In this document: positions 45,101-60,100 of the stretch, in pieces | How the letters are laid out: each line of letters starts with the position of its first letter | Position numbering within the stretch: the stretch's first letter is position 1 | DNA from: Sophora flavescens | Taxonomy: Eukaryota; Streptophyta; Magnoliopsida; Fabales; Fabaceae | Assembly: GCA_030762895.1 (NCBI GenBank) | Contig: JAUPTC010000015.1 | Span: 2,212,395 to 2,276,394 of the forward strand | DNA length: 64,000 nt | Direction: 5' to 3' | Translations under genes and position numbers: made by a program | Notes under the pieces: generated by a model | The model's database searches: none | Seen by the model: the letters and a program-made list of their open reading frames with translations, nothing else | Told to the model about the DNA's origin: nothing

Positions 45101-48100
45101 CCGAAACCCTAATTTTAACCCTAATTTTGACCCAAAACCCTATTTTAAACTCAAAACCCAATTTCAAACCCTAAACCCTAATTTGACCCAAAACCCTATC
45201 TTAAACTCCAAACCCTAATTCAAACCCTAAACCGTAATTTTGATCCCAAACCCTAATTTTAACCCGAAACCCTAATTTTTACCCAAAGCCCTAATTTTGA
45301 CCCGAAACCCTAATTTTAACCCAAAATCCTAACTCTAACCGCATTTTTTTACCCAAAACCCTATTTTAAAATCAAAACCCTATTTCAAACCCGAAACCCT
45401 AATTTTAACCCAAAGCCCACATTTTGACCCAAAACCCAAATTTTAACCCCCAAAGCCCTAATTTTGACCCAAAACCCTATCTTAAACTCCAAACACTAAT
45501 TCAAACCCTAAACCGTAATTTTGATCCTAAACCCTAATTATAACCCAAAACCCTAATTTTAACCCAAAGCTCTAATTTTGACCCAAAACACTAATTTTAA
45601 CCCAAAACCCTAACTCTAACCGCATTTTTTTTACCCAAAACCCTATTTTTAACTCAACCCTAATTCAAACCCTAAACACTAATTTTGATCATAAACCCGA
45701 ATTTTAACCCAAAACCCTAATTTTAACCCAAAGCCCTAACTTTGACCCGAAACCTTAATTTAAACTCAAAACCTTAATTTTGGTCCTAATCCCTAATTTT
45801 AACCCAAAACCCTAATTTTAACCCAAAGCCCTAATTTTGACTCGAAACCCTAATTTTAACCCATTTTTTACCCAAAACCCTATTTTAAACTCAAAACCAT
45901 ATTTCAACCATTAAACCCTAAATTCTAACCCTATGTTTGACCCAAAACCCTATTTTTAACACAACCTAAATTCAAACCCTAAACCCTAATTTTGACGAAA
46001 ATAATTTGGACCCAAAACCCAACATTTGACACAAAAACACAACATCGAGACAAAACCCAAAATTTGACCCAAAGCCCTTATTTTGACCCTAGTTTTGACC
46101 CAATATTTAAAACTCAAAACCTAATTTCAAACCTTAAACCCTAATTTTGACCCTAAACCCAAAATTCACCAAAAACCAAATTTTGACATGAAAACCCTAA
46201 ACCCAAAATTTGACCCAAAACCCAAATTTTAACGCCAAAAGCCCTAATTTTGACCCAAAACACTATCTTAAACTCCAAACACTTATTCAAACCCTAAACC
46301 GTAATTTTTATCCCAAACCATAATTTTAACCCAAACCCTAATTTTAACCCAAAGCCCTAATTTTGACCAAAACCCTAATTTTAACCCTAATTTTGACCCA
46401 AAACCCTATTTTAAACTCAAAACCCAATCCCAAACCCTAAACCCTAATTTTAACCCAAAGCCCACATATTGACCCTAATCACAAATTTTATCCCCTAATC
46501 CATTCTGTTGAGATATAAGCCTATCTTAAACTCCAAACCCTAATTCAAACCCTAAACCGTAATTTTGATCCTAAATCCTAATTATATCCCAAAACCCTAA
46601 TTTTAACCCAAAGCTCTAATTTTGACCCGAAACCCTAATTTTAACCCAAAATCCTAACTCTAACCGCATTTTTTTACCCAAAACCCTATTTTAAAATCAA
46701 AACCCTATTTCAAACCCGAAACCCTAATTTTAACCCAAAGCCCACATTTTGACCCAAAACCCAAATTTTAACCCCCAAAGCCCTAATTTTGACCCAAAAC
46801 CCTATCTTAAACTCCAAACACTAATTCAAACCCTAAACCGTAATTTTGATCCTAAACCCTAATTATAACCCAAAACCCTAATTTTAACCCAAAGCTCTAA
46901 TTTTGACCCAAAACACTAATTTTAACCCAAAACCCTAACTCTAACCGCTTTTTTTTTTTCCAAAAACCCTATTTTTAACTCAACCCTAATTCAAACCCTA
47001 AACCCTAATTTTGATCATAAACCCGAATTTTAACCCAAAACCCTAATTTTAACCCAAAGCCCTAACTTTGACCCGAAACCTTAATTTAAACTCAAAACCT
47101 TAATTTTGGTCCTAAACCCTAATTTTAACCCAAAACCCTAATTTTAACCCAAAGCCCTAATTTTGACTCGAAACCCTAATTTTAACCCATTTTTTACCCA
47201 AAACCCTATTTTAAACTCAAAACCATATTTCAACCATTAAACCCTAATTCTAACCCTATGTTTGACCCAAAACCCTATTTTTAACACAACCTAAATTCAA
47301 ACCCTAAACCCTAATTTTGACGAAAAACCCTAATTTGGACCCAAAACCCATTTGACCCAAAACCACAATTTGGACCCAAAACCCAAATTTGACCCAAAGC
47401 CCTTATTTTGACCCTATTTTTGACCCAATATTTAAAACTCAAACCCATTTCAAACCTTAAACCCTAATTTTGACCCTAAACCCAAAATTAACCAAAAACC
47501 AAATTTTGACATGAAAACCCTAAACCCAAAATTTGACCCAAAACCCAAATTTTAACCCCAAAGCCCTAATTTTGACCCAAAACCCTATCTTAAACTCCAA
47601 ACCCTAATTCAAACCCTAAACCTAATTTTGATCCCAAACCCTAATTTTAACCCAAAACCCTAATTTTAACCCAAAGCCCTAATTTTGACCCAAAACCCTA
47701 ATTTTAACCCTAATTTTGACCCAAAATCCTATTTTAAACTCAAAACCCAATTTCAAACCCTAAACCCTAATTTTAACCCAAAGCCCACATTTTGACCCAA
47801 AACCCAAATTTTAACCCCAAACCAACCCAAAACCCTATCTTAAACTCCAAACCCTAATTCAAACCCTAAACCGTAATTTTGATCCAAAATCCTAATTATA
47901 TCCCAAAACCCTAATTTTAACCCAAAGCTCTAATTTTGACCAGAAACCCTAATTTTAACCCAAAATCCTAACTCTAACCGCATTTTTTTACCCAAAACCC
48001 TATTTTAAAATCAAAACCCTATTTCAAACCCGAAACCCTAATTTTAACCCAAAGCCCACATTTTGACCCAAAACCCAAATTTTAACCCCCAAAGCCCTAA

Positions 48101-51100
48101 TTTTGACCCAAAACCCTATCTTAAACTCCAAACACTAATTCAAACCCTAAACCGTAATTTTGATCCTAAACCCTAATTATAACCCAAAACCCTAATTTTA
48201 ACCCAAAGCTCTAATTTTGACCCAAAACACTAATTTTAACCCAAAACCCTATTTTTAACTCAACCCTAATTCAAACCCTAAACCCTAATTTTGATCATAA
48301 ACCCGAATTTTAACCCAAAACCCTAATTTTAACCCAAAGCCCTAACTTTGACCCGAAACCTTAATTTAAACTCAAAACCTTAATTTTGGTCCTAAACCCT
48401 AATTTTAACCCAAAACCCTAATTTTAACCCAAAGCCCTAATTTTGACCCGAAACCCTAATTTTAACCCATTTTTTACCCAAAACCCTATTTTAAACTCAA
48501 AACCATATTTCAACCATTAAACCCTAATTCTAACCCTATGTTTGACCCAAAACCCTATTTTTAACACAACCTAAATTCAAACCCTAAACCCTAATTTTGA
48601 CGAAAAACCCTAATTTGGACCCAAAACCACAATTTGGACCCAAAACCCAAAATTTGACCCAAAGCCCTTATTTTGACACTATTTTTGACCCAATATTTAA
48701 AACTCAAAACCCAATTTCAAACCTTAAACCCTAATTTTGACCCTAAACCCAAAATTCGACCCAAAAACCAAATTTTGACATGAAAACCCTAAACCCAAAA
48801 TTTGACCCAAAACCCAAATTTTAACCCTCAAAGCCCTAATTTTGACCCAAAACCCTATCTTAAACTCCAAACCCTAATTCAAACCCTAAACCGTAATTTT
48901 GATCCCAAACCCTAATTTTAACCCAAAACCCTAATTTTAACCTAAAGCCCTAATTTTGACCCGAAACCCTAATTTTAACCCTAATTTTGACCCAAAACCC
49001 TATTTTAAACTCAAAACCCAATTTCAAACCCTAAACCCTAATTTTAACCCAAAGCCCACATTTTGACCCAAAACCCAAATTTTAACCCCAAATTACCCAA
49101 AACCCTATCTTAAACTCCAAACCCTAATTCAAACCCTAAACCGTAATTTTGATCCTAAATCCTAATTATAACCCAAAACCCTAATTTTAACCCAAAGCTC
49201 TAATTTTGACCAAACCCTAAATATAAACCAAAATCCAAACCCAAACCCCACTTTTTTACCCAAAACCCTATTTTAAAATAAAAACCCTATTTCAAACCCG
49301 AAACCCTAATTTTAACCCAAAGCCCACATTTTGACCCAAAACCCAAATTTTAACCCCAAAGCCCTAATTTTGACCCAAAACCCTATTTTAAACTCAAAAC
49401 CTAATTCAAACCCTAAACGTAATTTTGATCCTAAACCCTAAATATAACCCAAAACCCTAATTTTAACCCAAGCTCTATTTTGACCAAACCCTAATTTTAC
49501 CCAAACCTACTTCTCTTTTTCACCCTATTTTAATCAACCCTTTTCAACCACCCTTTTTCCCACCCCTTTTGCCACCCATTTTACCCCAAAGCCCTATTTT
49601 GACCCACCCTATCTTAAACTCCAAACCTAATTCAAACCCTAAACCTAATTTTGATCCTAAACCCAAATTATAACCCAAACCCTAATTTTAACCCAGCTCT
49701 AATTTTGATCCAAAAGACTAATTTTAACCCAAAACCCTAACTCTAACCGCATTTTTTTACCCAAAACCCTATTTTTAACTCAACCCTAATTCAAACCCTA
49801 AACCCTAATTTTGATCATAAACCCGAATTTTAACCCAAAACCCTAATTTTAACCCAAAGCCCTAACTTTGACCCGAAACCTTAATTTAAACTCAAAACCT
49901 TAATTTTGGTCCTAAACCCTAATTTTAACCCAAAACCCTAATTTTAACCCAAAGCCCTAATTTTGACCCGAAACCCTAATTTTAACCCATTTTTTACCCA
50001 AAACCCTATTTTAAACTCAAAACCATATTTCAACCATTAAACCCTAATTCTAACCCTATGTTTGACCCAAAACCCTATTTTTAACACAACCTAAATTCAA
50101 ACCCTAAACCCTAATTTTGACGAAAAACCCTAATTTGGACCCAAAACCCTTACCCAAAACCACAATTTGGACCCAAAACCCAAAATTTGACCCAAAGCCC
50201 TTATTTTGACACTATTTTTGACCCAATATTTAAAACTCAAAACCCAATTTCAAACCTTAAACCCTAATTTTGACCCTAAACCCAAAATTCGACCCAAAAA
50301 CCAAATTTTGACATGAAAACCCTAAACCCAAAATTTGACCCAAAACCCGAATTTTAACCCTCAAAGCCCTAATTTTGACCCAAAACCCTATCTTAAACTC
50401 CAAACCCTAATTCAAACCCTAAACCGTAATTTTGATCCCAAACTCTAATTTTAACCCGAAACCCTAATTTTAACCCAAAGCCCTAATTTTGACCCGAAAC
50501 CCTAATTTTAACCCTAATTTTGACCCAAAACCCTATTTTAAACTCAAAACCCAATTTCAAACCCTAAACCCAAATTTTAACCCAAAGCCCACATTTTGAC
50601 CCAAAACCCAAATTTAAACCCCAAAGCCCTAATTTTGACCTAAAACCCTATCTTAAACTCCAAACCCTAATTCAAACCCTAAACCGTAATTTTGATCCTA
50701 AATCCTAATTATAACCCAAAACCCTAATTTTAACCCAAAGCTCTAATTTTGACCCGAAACCCTAATTTTAACCCAAAATCCTAACTCTAACCGCATTTTT
50801 TTACCCAAAACCCTATTTTAAAATCAAAACCCTATTTCAAACCCGAAACCCTAATTTTAACCCAAAGCCCACATTTTGACCCAAAACCCAAATTTTAACC
50901 CCAAAGCCCTAATTTTGACCCAAAACCCTATCTTAAACTCCAAACCCTAATTTAAACACTAAACCGTAATTTTGATCCTAAACCCTAATATAACCCAAAA
51001 CCCTAATTTTAACCCAATCTAATTTGACAAACCTAATTTTAACCAAACCTAATTATTTACCCAAACTATTTTAATCAAACCCTATTTCAAACCCAAACCC

Positions 51101-54100
51101 TAATTTTAACCCAAAACCCACATTTTGACCCAAAACCCAAATTTTAACCCCAAAGCCCTAATTTTGACCAAACCCTATCTTAAACTCCAAACCTAATTCA
51201 AACCCTAAACCATTTTGATCCTAAACCCAAATTATAACCCAAAACCCTAATTTTGACTTTTCCACTATTTTAAACTTCTATCCAAAACCCTATTTTTAAC
51301 TCAACCTAATTCAAACCCTAAACCCTAATTTGATCATAACCCTAATTTTAACCCAAAACCCTAATTTTAACCCAAAGCCCTAATTTTGACCAAAACCTAA
51401 TTTAAACTCAAAACCTTAATTTGTCCTAAACCTAATTTAACAAAACCTAATTTTAACCAAACATAATTTTACCCAAAACCTATTTTAAACTCAAAACCTA
51501 TTAAATAATAACCTATTTTTGACCTAAAACCCTATTTAACCCAACCTAATTTTAACCCAAACCCTAATTTGATATTAAATCAACCCTAATTCGAACCCAA
51601 AACCCAATTTTTAACCCAAAACCCAAATTTTAACCCAAAACCTAATTTTAACAACTATTTTTGACCCAAATATTTTAAACTCAAAACCCTATTTCAAACC
51701 TAAAACCTATTTTGACTAAAACCCAAATTTTAACCCAAACCTAATTTTGATAAAATAAACCCAATTTAACCCTAAACTAATTTTAACCCAAACCCTAATT
51801 TTAACCCAAAACCCTAATTTTAACTAACCCTAATTTACCTAAACTAATAACCTAATTCAAACCCTAAACCCTAATTTTGACCTAAAACCCAATTTTTAAC
51901 CCAAAACCTAATTTACCAAATAATTTTACCCAAACCCTATTTTAAACTCCACTATTTCAAACCTAAACCCTAATTTTGACCCAAAACCCTAATTTTAACC
52001 AATTTTTAACCCAAACCTATTTCCCAACTTTTAACTATTTTTCAAACCCTAATTTTGACCAAACTTTTTCCTAATTTTAACCCAAAACCTATTTTTAACC
52101 CAAAGCCCTAATTTTGACCCAAACCCTTCCCCCCTATTTTTGACCCAAACCCTATTTTAAACTCAAACCTAATTTCAAACCCTAAACCCTAATTTTGACT
52201 ACCCCAAACCCTTTAACCCAAACCTAAATTTTACCCTAAACCCTAATTTTGACCCAAAACCCTATTTTTAAACTCCAAAACCCTAATTTTGACCCAAAAC
52301 CCTAATTTTGACCCAAAACCTAAATTTGACCCAAAACCCTAATTTTGACCCAACCCTATTTTACCCAAACCCTATTTTGACTCAAAACCCTAATTTACCC
52401 TAAACCCTAATTTTAAACCCTAATTTTGACCCAAAACCCTATTTTAAACTCAAAACCCAATTTTAAACCCTAAAACCCTAATTTTAACCCAAAGCCCAAT
52501 TTTGACCCAAAACCCAAATTTTAACCCCAAACCCTAATTTTGACCCAAAACCCTATCTTAAACTCCAAACCCTAATTCAAACCCTAAAACCGTAATTTTG
52601 ATCCCAAACCCTAATTTTAACCCGAAACCCTAATTTTAACCCAAAGCCCTAATTTTGACCAGAAACCCTAATTTTAACCCAAAATCCTAACTCTAACCGC
52701 ATTTTTTTACCCAAAACCCTATTTTAAACTCAAAACCCTATTTCAAACCCTTAACCGTAATTTTAACCCAAAGCCCACATTTTGACCCAAAACCCAAATT
52801 TTAACCCCCAAAGCCCTAATTTTGACCCAAAACCCTATCTTAAACTCCAAACACTAATTCAAACCCTAAACCGTAATTTTGATCCTAAACCCTAATTATA
52901 ACCCAAAACCCTAATTTTAACCCAAAGCTCTAATTTTGACCCAAAACACTAATTTTAACCCAAAACCCTAACTCTAACCGCATTTTTTTTACCCAAAACC
53001 CTATTTTTAACTCAACCCTAATTCAAACCCTAAACACTAATTTTGATCATAAACCCGAATTTTAACCCAAAACCCTAATTTTAACCCAAAGCCCTAACTT
53101 TGACCCGAAACCTTAATTTAAACTCAAAACCTTAATTTTGGTCCTAATCCCTAATTTTAACCCAAAACCCTAATTTTAACCCAAAGCCCTAATTTTGACT
53201 CGAAACCCTAATTTTAACCCATTTTTTACCCAAAACCCTATTTTAAACTCAAAACCATATTTCAACCATTAAACCCTAATTCTAACCCTATGTTTGACCC
53301 AAAACCCTATTTTTAACACAACCTAAATTCAAACCCTAAACCCTAATTTTGACGAAAACCCTAATTTGGACCCAAAACCCAACTTTGACCAAAACCACAA
53401 CTTGGACCCAAAACCCAAAATTTGACCCAAAGCCCTTATTTTGACCCTATTTTTTACCCATTATTTTAAACTCAAAACCCAATTTCATTCCTTAAACCCT
53501 AATTTTGACCTAAAACCCAAAATTCACCAAAAACCAAATTTTGACATGAAAACCCTAAACCCAAAATTTGACCCAAAACCCTAATTTTAACCCAGAAGCC
53601 CTAATTTTGACCCAAAACCCTATCTTAAACTCCAAACCCTATTTCAAAACCCTAAACCCTAATTTTGACCCTAAACCCTCATTTTAACCCAAAACCCTAA
53701 TTTTAACCTAAAGCCCTAATTTTAAACCCAAACCCTAATTTTAACCCTAATTTTGACCCAAAACCCTATTTTAAACTCAAAACCCAATTTCAAACCCTAA
53801 ACCCTAATTTTAACCCAAAGCCCACATTTTGACCCAAAACCCAAATTTTAACCCCAAAACCCTATCTTAAACTCCAAACCCTAATTCAAACCCTAAACCC
53901 TAATTTTGATCCTAAATCCTAAATATAACCCAAAACCCTAATTTTAACCCAAAGCTCTAATTTTGACCCAAAAGACTAATTTTAACCCCAAAATCCTAAC
54001 TCTAACCTCATTTTTTTTACCCAAAACCCTATTTTAAAATCAAAACCCTATTTCAAACCCGAAACCCTAATTTTAACCCAAAGCCCACATTTTGACCCAA

Positions 54101-57100
54101 AACCCAAATTTTAACCCCCAAAGCCCTAATTTTGACCCAAAACCCTATCTTAAACTCCAAACACTAATTCAAACCCTAAACCGTAATTTTGATCCTAAAC
54201 CCAAATTATAACCCAAAACCCTAATTTTAACCCAAAGCTCTAATTTTGACCCAAAAGACTAATTTTAACCCAAAACCCTAACTCTAACCGCATTTTTTTT
54301 TACCCAAAACCCTATTTTTAACTCAACCCTAATTCAAACCCTAAACACTAATTTTGATCATAAACCCGAATTTTAACCCAAAACCCTAATTTTAACCCAA
54401 AGCCCTAACTTTGACCCGAAACCTTAATTTAAACTCAAAACCTTAATTTTGGTCCTAATCCCTAATTTTAACCCAAAACCCTAATTTTAACCCAAAGCCC
54501 TAATTTTGACCCGAAACCCTAATTTTAACCCATTTTTTACCCAAAACCCTATTTTAAACTCAAAACCATATTTCAACCATTAAACCCTAATTCTAACCCT
54601 ATGTTTGACCCAAAACCCTATTTTTAACACAACCTAAATTCAAACCCTAAACCCTAATTTTGACGAAAAACCCTAATTTGGACCCAAAACCCAACTTTTG
54701 ACCCAAAACCACAACTTGGACCCAAAACCCAAAATTTGACCCAAAGCCCTTATTTTGACCCTATTTTTGACCCAATATTTAAAACTCAAAACCTAATTTC
54801 AAACCTTAAACCCTAATTTTGACCCTAAACCCAAAATTCGACCAAAAAACCAAATTTTGACATGAAAACCCTAAACCCAAAATTTGACCCAAAACCCAAA
54901 TTTTAACCCTCAAAGCCCTAATTTTGACCCAAAACCCTATCTTAAACTCCAAACCCTAATTCAAACCCTAAACCGTAATTTTGATCCCAAACCCTAATTT
55001 TAACCCGAAACCCTAATTTTAACCCAAAGCCCTAATTTTGACCCGAAACCCTAATTTTAACCCTAATTTTGACCCAAAATCCTATTTTAAACTCAAAACC
55101 CAATTTCAAACCCTAAACCCTAATTTTAACCCAAAGCCCACATTTTGACCCAAAACCCAAATTTTAACCCCAAAGCCCTAATTTTGACCCAAAACCCTAT
55201 CTTAAACTCCAAACCCTAATTCAAACCCTAAACCGTAATTTTGATCCAAAATCCTAATTATATCCCAAAACCCTAATTTTAACCCAAAGCTCTAATTTTG
55301 ACCAGAAACCCTAATTTTAACCCAAAATCCTAACTCTAACCGCATTTTTTTACCCAAAACCCTATTTTAAAATCAAAACCCTATTTCAAACCCGAAACCC
55401 TAATTTTAACCCAAAGCCCACATTTTGACCCAAAACCCAAATTTTAACCCCAAAGCCCTAATTTTGACCCAAAACCCTATCTTAAACTCCAAACACTAAT
55501 TCAAACCCAAAACCGTAATTTTGATCCTAAACCCTAATTATAACCCAAAACCCTAATTTTAACCCAAAGCTCTAATTTTGACCCAAAACACTAATTTTAA
55601 CCCAACACCCTAACGCTAACCCATTTCCCAAAACCCTATTTTTACTCAAACCCTAATTCAAACCCTAAACCCTAATTTTGATCATAAACCCGAATTTTAA
55701 CCCATTCCCAAAACCCTAATTTTAACCCAAAGCCCTAACTTTACCCCAAAACTCTTAATTTAAACTCAAAACCTTAATTTTGGTCCTAAACCCTAATTTA
55801 CCACCTAATTTTAACCCAAAACCCTAATTTTAACCCAAAGCCCTAATTTTGACTCGAAACCCTAATTTTAACCCATTTTTTACCCAAAACCCTATTTTAA
55901 ACTCAAAACCATATTTCAACCATTAAACCCTAATTCTAACCCTATGTTTGACCCAAAACCCTATTTTTAACACAACCTAAATTCAAACCCTAAACCCTAA
56001 TTTTGACGAAAAACCCTAATTTGGACCCAAAACCCAACTTTTGACCCAAAACCACAACTTGGACCCAAAACCCAAAATTTGACCCAAAGCCCTTATTTTG
56101 ACCCTATTTTTGACCCAATATTTAAAACTCAAAACCTAATTTCAAACCTTAAACCCTAATTTTGACCCTAAACCCAAAATTCGACCAAAAAACCAAATTT
56201 TGACATGAAAACCCTAAACCCAAAATTTGACCCAAAACCCAAATTTTAACCCCCAAAGCCCTAATTTTGACCCAAAACCCTATCTTAAACTCCAAACCCT
56301 AATTCAAACCCTAAACCGTAATTTTGATCCCAAACCCTAATTTTAACCCGAAACCCTAATTTTAACCCAAAGCCCTAATTTTGACCAGAAACCCTAATTT
56401 TAACCCTAATTTTGACCCAAAACCCTATTTTAAACTCAAAACCCAATTTCAAACCCTAAACCCTAATTTTAACCCAAAGCCCACATTTTGACCCAAAACC
56501 CAAATTTTAACCCCAAAATCCCAAAACCCTATCTTAAACTCCAAACCCTAATTCAAACCCTAAACCGTAATTTTGATCCAAAATCCTAATTATAACCCAA
56601 AACCCTAATTTTAACCCAAAGCTCTAATTTTGACCCGAAACCCTAATTTTAACCCAAAATCCTAACTCTAACCGCATTTTTTTACCCAAAACCCTATTTT
56701 AAAATCAAAACCCTATTTCAAACCCGAAACCCTAATTTTAACCCAAAGCCCACATTTTGACCCAAAACCCAAATTTTAACCCCGAAGCCCTAATTTTGAC
56801 CCAAAACCCTATCTTAAACTCCAAACACTAATTTAAACCCTAAACCTTAATTTTGATCCTAAACCCAAATTATAACCCAAAGCCCTAATTTTAACCCAAA
56901 GCTCTAATTTTGACCAAAAAACTTTAACAAATTTAACTCTAACCACTTTTTTCCCAAAACCCTAATTTTAACCCAAACCCTAATTCAAACCCTAACCATA
57001 ATTTTGATCATAAACCCGAATTTTAATCCAAAGCCCTAATTTTAACCCAAAGCCCTAACTTTGACCCAAAACCTTAATTTAAACTCAAAACCTTAATTTT

Positions 57101-60100
57101 GGTCCTAAACCCTAATTTTAACCCAAAGCGCTAATTTTGACCCGAAACCCTAATTTTAACCCATTTATACCCAAAACCCTATTTTAAACTCAAAACCATA
57201 TTTCAACCATTAAACCCTAATTCTAACCCTATGTTTGACCCAAAACCCTATTTTTAACCAAACCTAAATTCAAACCCTAAACCCTAATTTTGATAATTTG
57301 GACCCAAAACCCTAATTTGGACCCAAAACGACAATTTGGACCCAAAACCCAAAATTTGACCCAAAGCCCTTATTTTGACACTATTTTTGACCCAATATTT
57401 AAAACTCAAAACCCAATTTCAAACCTTAAACCCTAATTTTGACCCTAAACCCAAAATTCGAGCCAAAAACCAAATTTTGACATGAAAACCCTAAACCCAA
57501 AATTTGACCCAAAACCCAAATTTTAACCCTCAAAGCCCTAATTTTGACCCAAAACCCTATCTTAAACTCCAAACCCTAATTCAAACCCTAAACCGTAATT
57601 TTGATCCCAAACCCTAATTTTAACCCAAAACCCTAATTTTAACCTAAAGCCCTATTTTTGACCAGAAACCCTAATTTTAACCCTAATTTTGACCCAAAAC
57701 CCTATTTTAAACTCAAAACCCAATTTCAAACCCTAAACCCTAATTTTAACCCAAAGCCCACATTTTGACCCAAAACCCAAATTTTAACCCCAAACCCTAC
57801 CCAAACCCTATCTTAAACTCCAAACCCTAATTCAAACCCTAAACAGTATTTTTGATCCTAAATCCTAATTATATCCCAAAACCCTTATTTTAACCCAAAG
57901 CTCTAATTTTGACCCGAAACCCTAATTTTAACCCAAAATCCTAACTCTAACCGCATTTTTTACCCAAAACCCTATTTTAAAATCAAAACCCTATTTCAAA
58001 CCCGAAACCCTAATTTTAACCCAAAGCCCACATTTTGACCCAAAACCCAAATTTTAACCCCCAAAGCCCTAATTTTGACCCAAAACCCTATCTTAAACTC
58101 CAAACACTAATTCAAACCCTAAACCGTAATTTTGATCCGAAACCCTAAATATAACCCAAAACCCTAATTTTAACCCAAAGCTCTAATTTTGACCCAAAAC
58201 CCTAATTATAACCCGAAACCCTAATTCTAACCGCATTTTTTTTCCAAAACCCTATTTTTAAATCAAACCCTAATTCAAACCCTAAACCCTAATTTTGATC
58301 ATAAACCCAATTTTTACCCAAAACCCTAATTTTAACCCAAAGCCCTAACTTTGACCCAAAACCTTAATTTAAACTCAAAACCCTAATTTTGGTCCTAAAC
58401 CCTAATTTTAACCCAAAACCCTAATTTTAACCCAAAGCCCTAATTTTGACCCTCCCTAATTTTAACCCATTTTTTACCCAAAACCCTATTTTAAACTCAA
58501 AACCATATTTCAACCATTAAACCCTAATTCTAACCCTATGTTTGACCCAAAACCCTATTTTAACACAACCTAAATTCAAACCCAAAACCCTAATTTTAAC
58601 CCAAAGCTCTAATTTTGACCCAAAACCCAACTTTTGGACCCAAAACCCAATTTGGACCCAAAACCCAAAATTTGACCCAAAGCCCTTATTTTGACCCTAT
58701 TTTTGACCCAATATTTAAAACTCAAAACCTAATTTCAAACCTTAAACCCTAATTTTGACTCCTAAACCCAAAATTCACCCAAAAACCAAATTTTGACATG
58801 AAAACCCTAAACCCAAAATTTGACCTAAAACCCAATTTTTAACCCCCAAAGCCCTAATTTTGACCCAAAACCCTATCTTAAACTCCAAACCCTAATTCAA
58901 ACCCTAAACCGTAATTTTGATCCTAAATCCTAATTATAACCCAAAACCCTAATTTTAACCCAAAACCCTAATTTTGACCAAACCCTAATTTTAATCCTAA
59001 TTTTGACCCAAAACCCTATTTTAAACTCAAAACCCAATTTCAAACCCTAAACCCTAATTTTAACCCAAAGCCCACATTTTGACCCAAAACCCAAATTTTA
59101 ACCCCCAAAACCCTATCTTAAACTCCAAACCCTAATTCAAACCCTAAACCGTAATTTTGATCCTAAATCCTAATTATATCCCAAAACCCTAATTTTAACC
59201 CAAAGCTCTAATTTTGACCAAAACCCTAATTTTAACCCAAAATGATAAATCTTACCGCAATTTTTTACCCAAAACCCTATTTTAAAATCAAAACCCTATT
59301 TCAAACCCTAAACCCTAATTTTAACCCAAAGCCCACATTTTGACCCAAAACCCAAATTTTAACCCCAAAGCCCTAATTTTGACCCAAAACCCTATCTTAA
59401 ACTCCAAACACTAATTCAAACCCTAAACCGTAATTTTGATCCTAAACCCTAATTATAACCCAAAACCCTAATTTTAACCCAAAGCTCTAATTTTGACCCA
59501 AAACACTAATTTTAACCCAAAACCCTAACTCTAACCCTTTTTTCCCAAAACCCTATTTTTAACTCAACCCTAATTCAAACCCTAAACCTTGATCATAAAC
59601 CCAATTTTAACCCAAAACCCTAATTTTAACCCAAAGCCCTAACTTTGACCCAAACCCTTATTTAAACTCAAAACCTTTTGGTCCTAAACCCTAATTTTAA
59701 CCCAAAACCCTAATTTTAACACAAAGCCCTAATTTTGACTCGAAACCCTAATTTTAACCCATTTTTTACCCAAAACCCTATTTTAAACTCAAAACCATAT
59801 TTCAACCATTAAACCCTAATTCTAACCCTATGTTTGACCCAAAACCCTATTTTTAACACAACGTAAATTCAAATCCTAAACCCTAATTTTGACGAAAAAC
59901 CCTAATTTGGACCCAAAACCCAACTTTTGACCCAAAACCACAACTTGGACCCAAAACCCAAAATTTGACCCAAAGCCCTTATTTTGACCCTATTTTTGAC
60001 CCAATATTTAAAACTCAAAACCTAATTTCAAACCTTAAACCCTAATTTTGACCCTAAACCCAAAATTCAAAACCAAACCAAATTTTGACATGAAAACCCT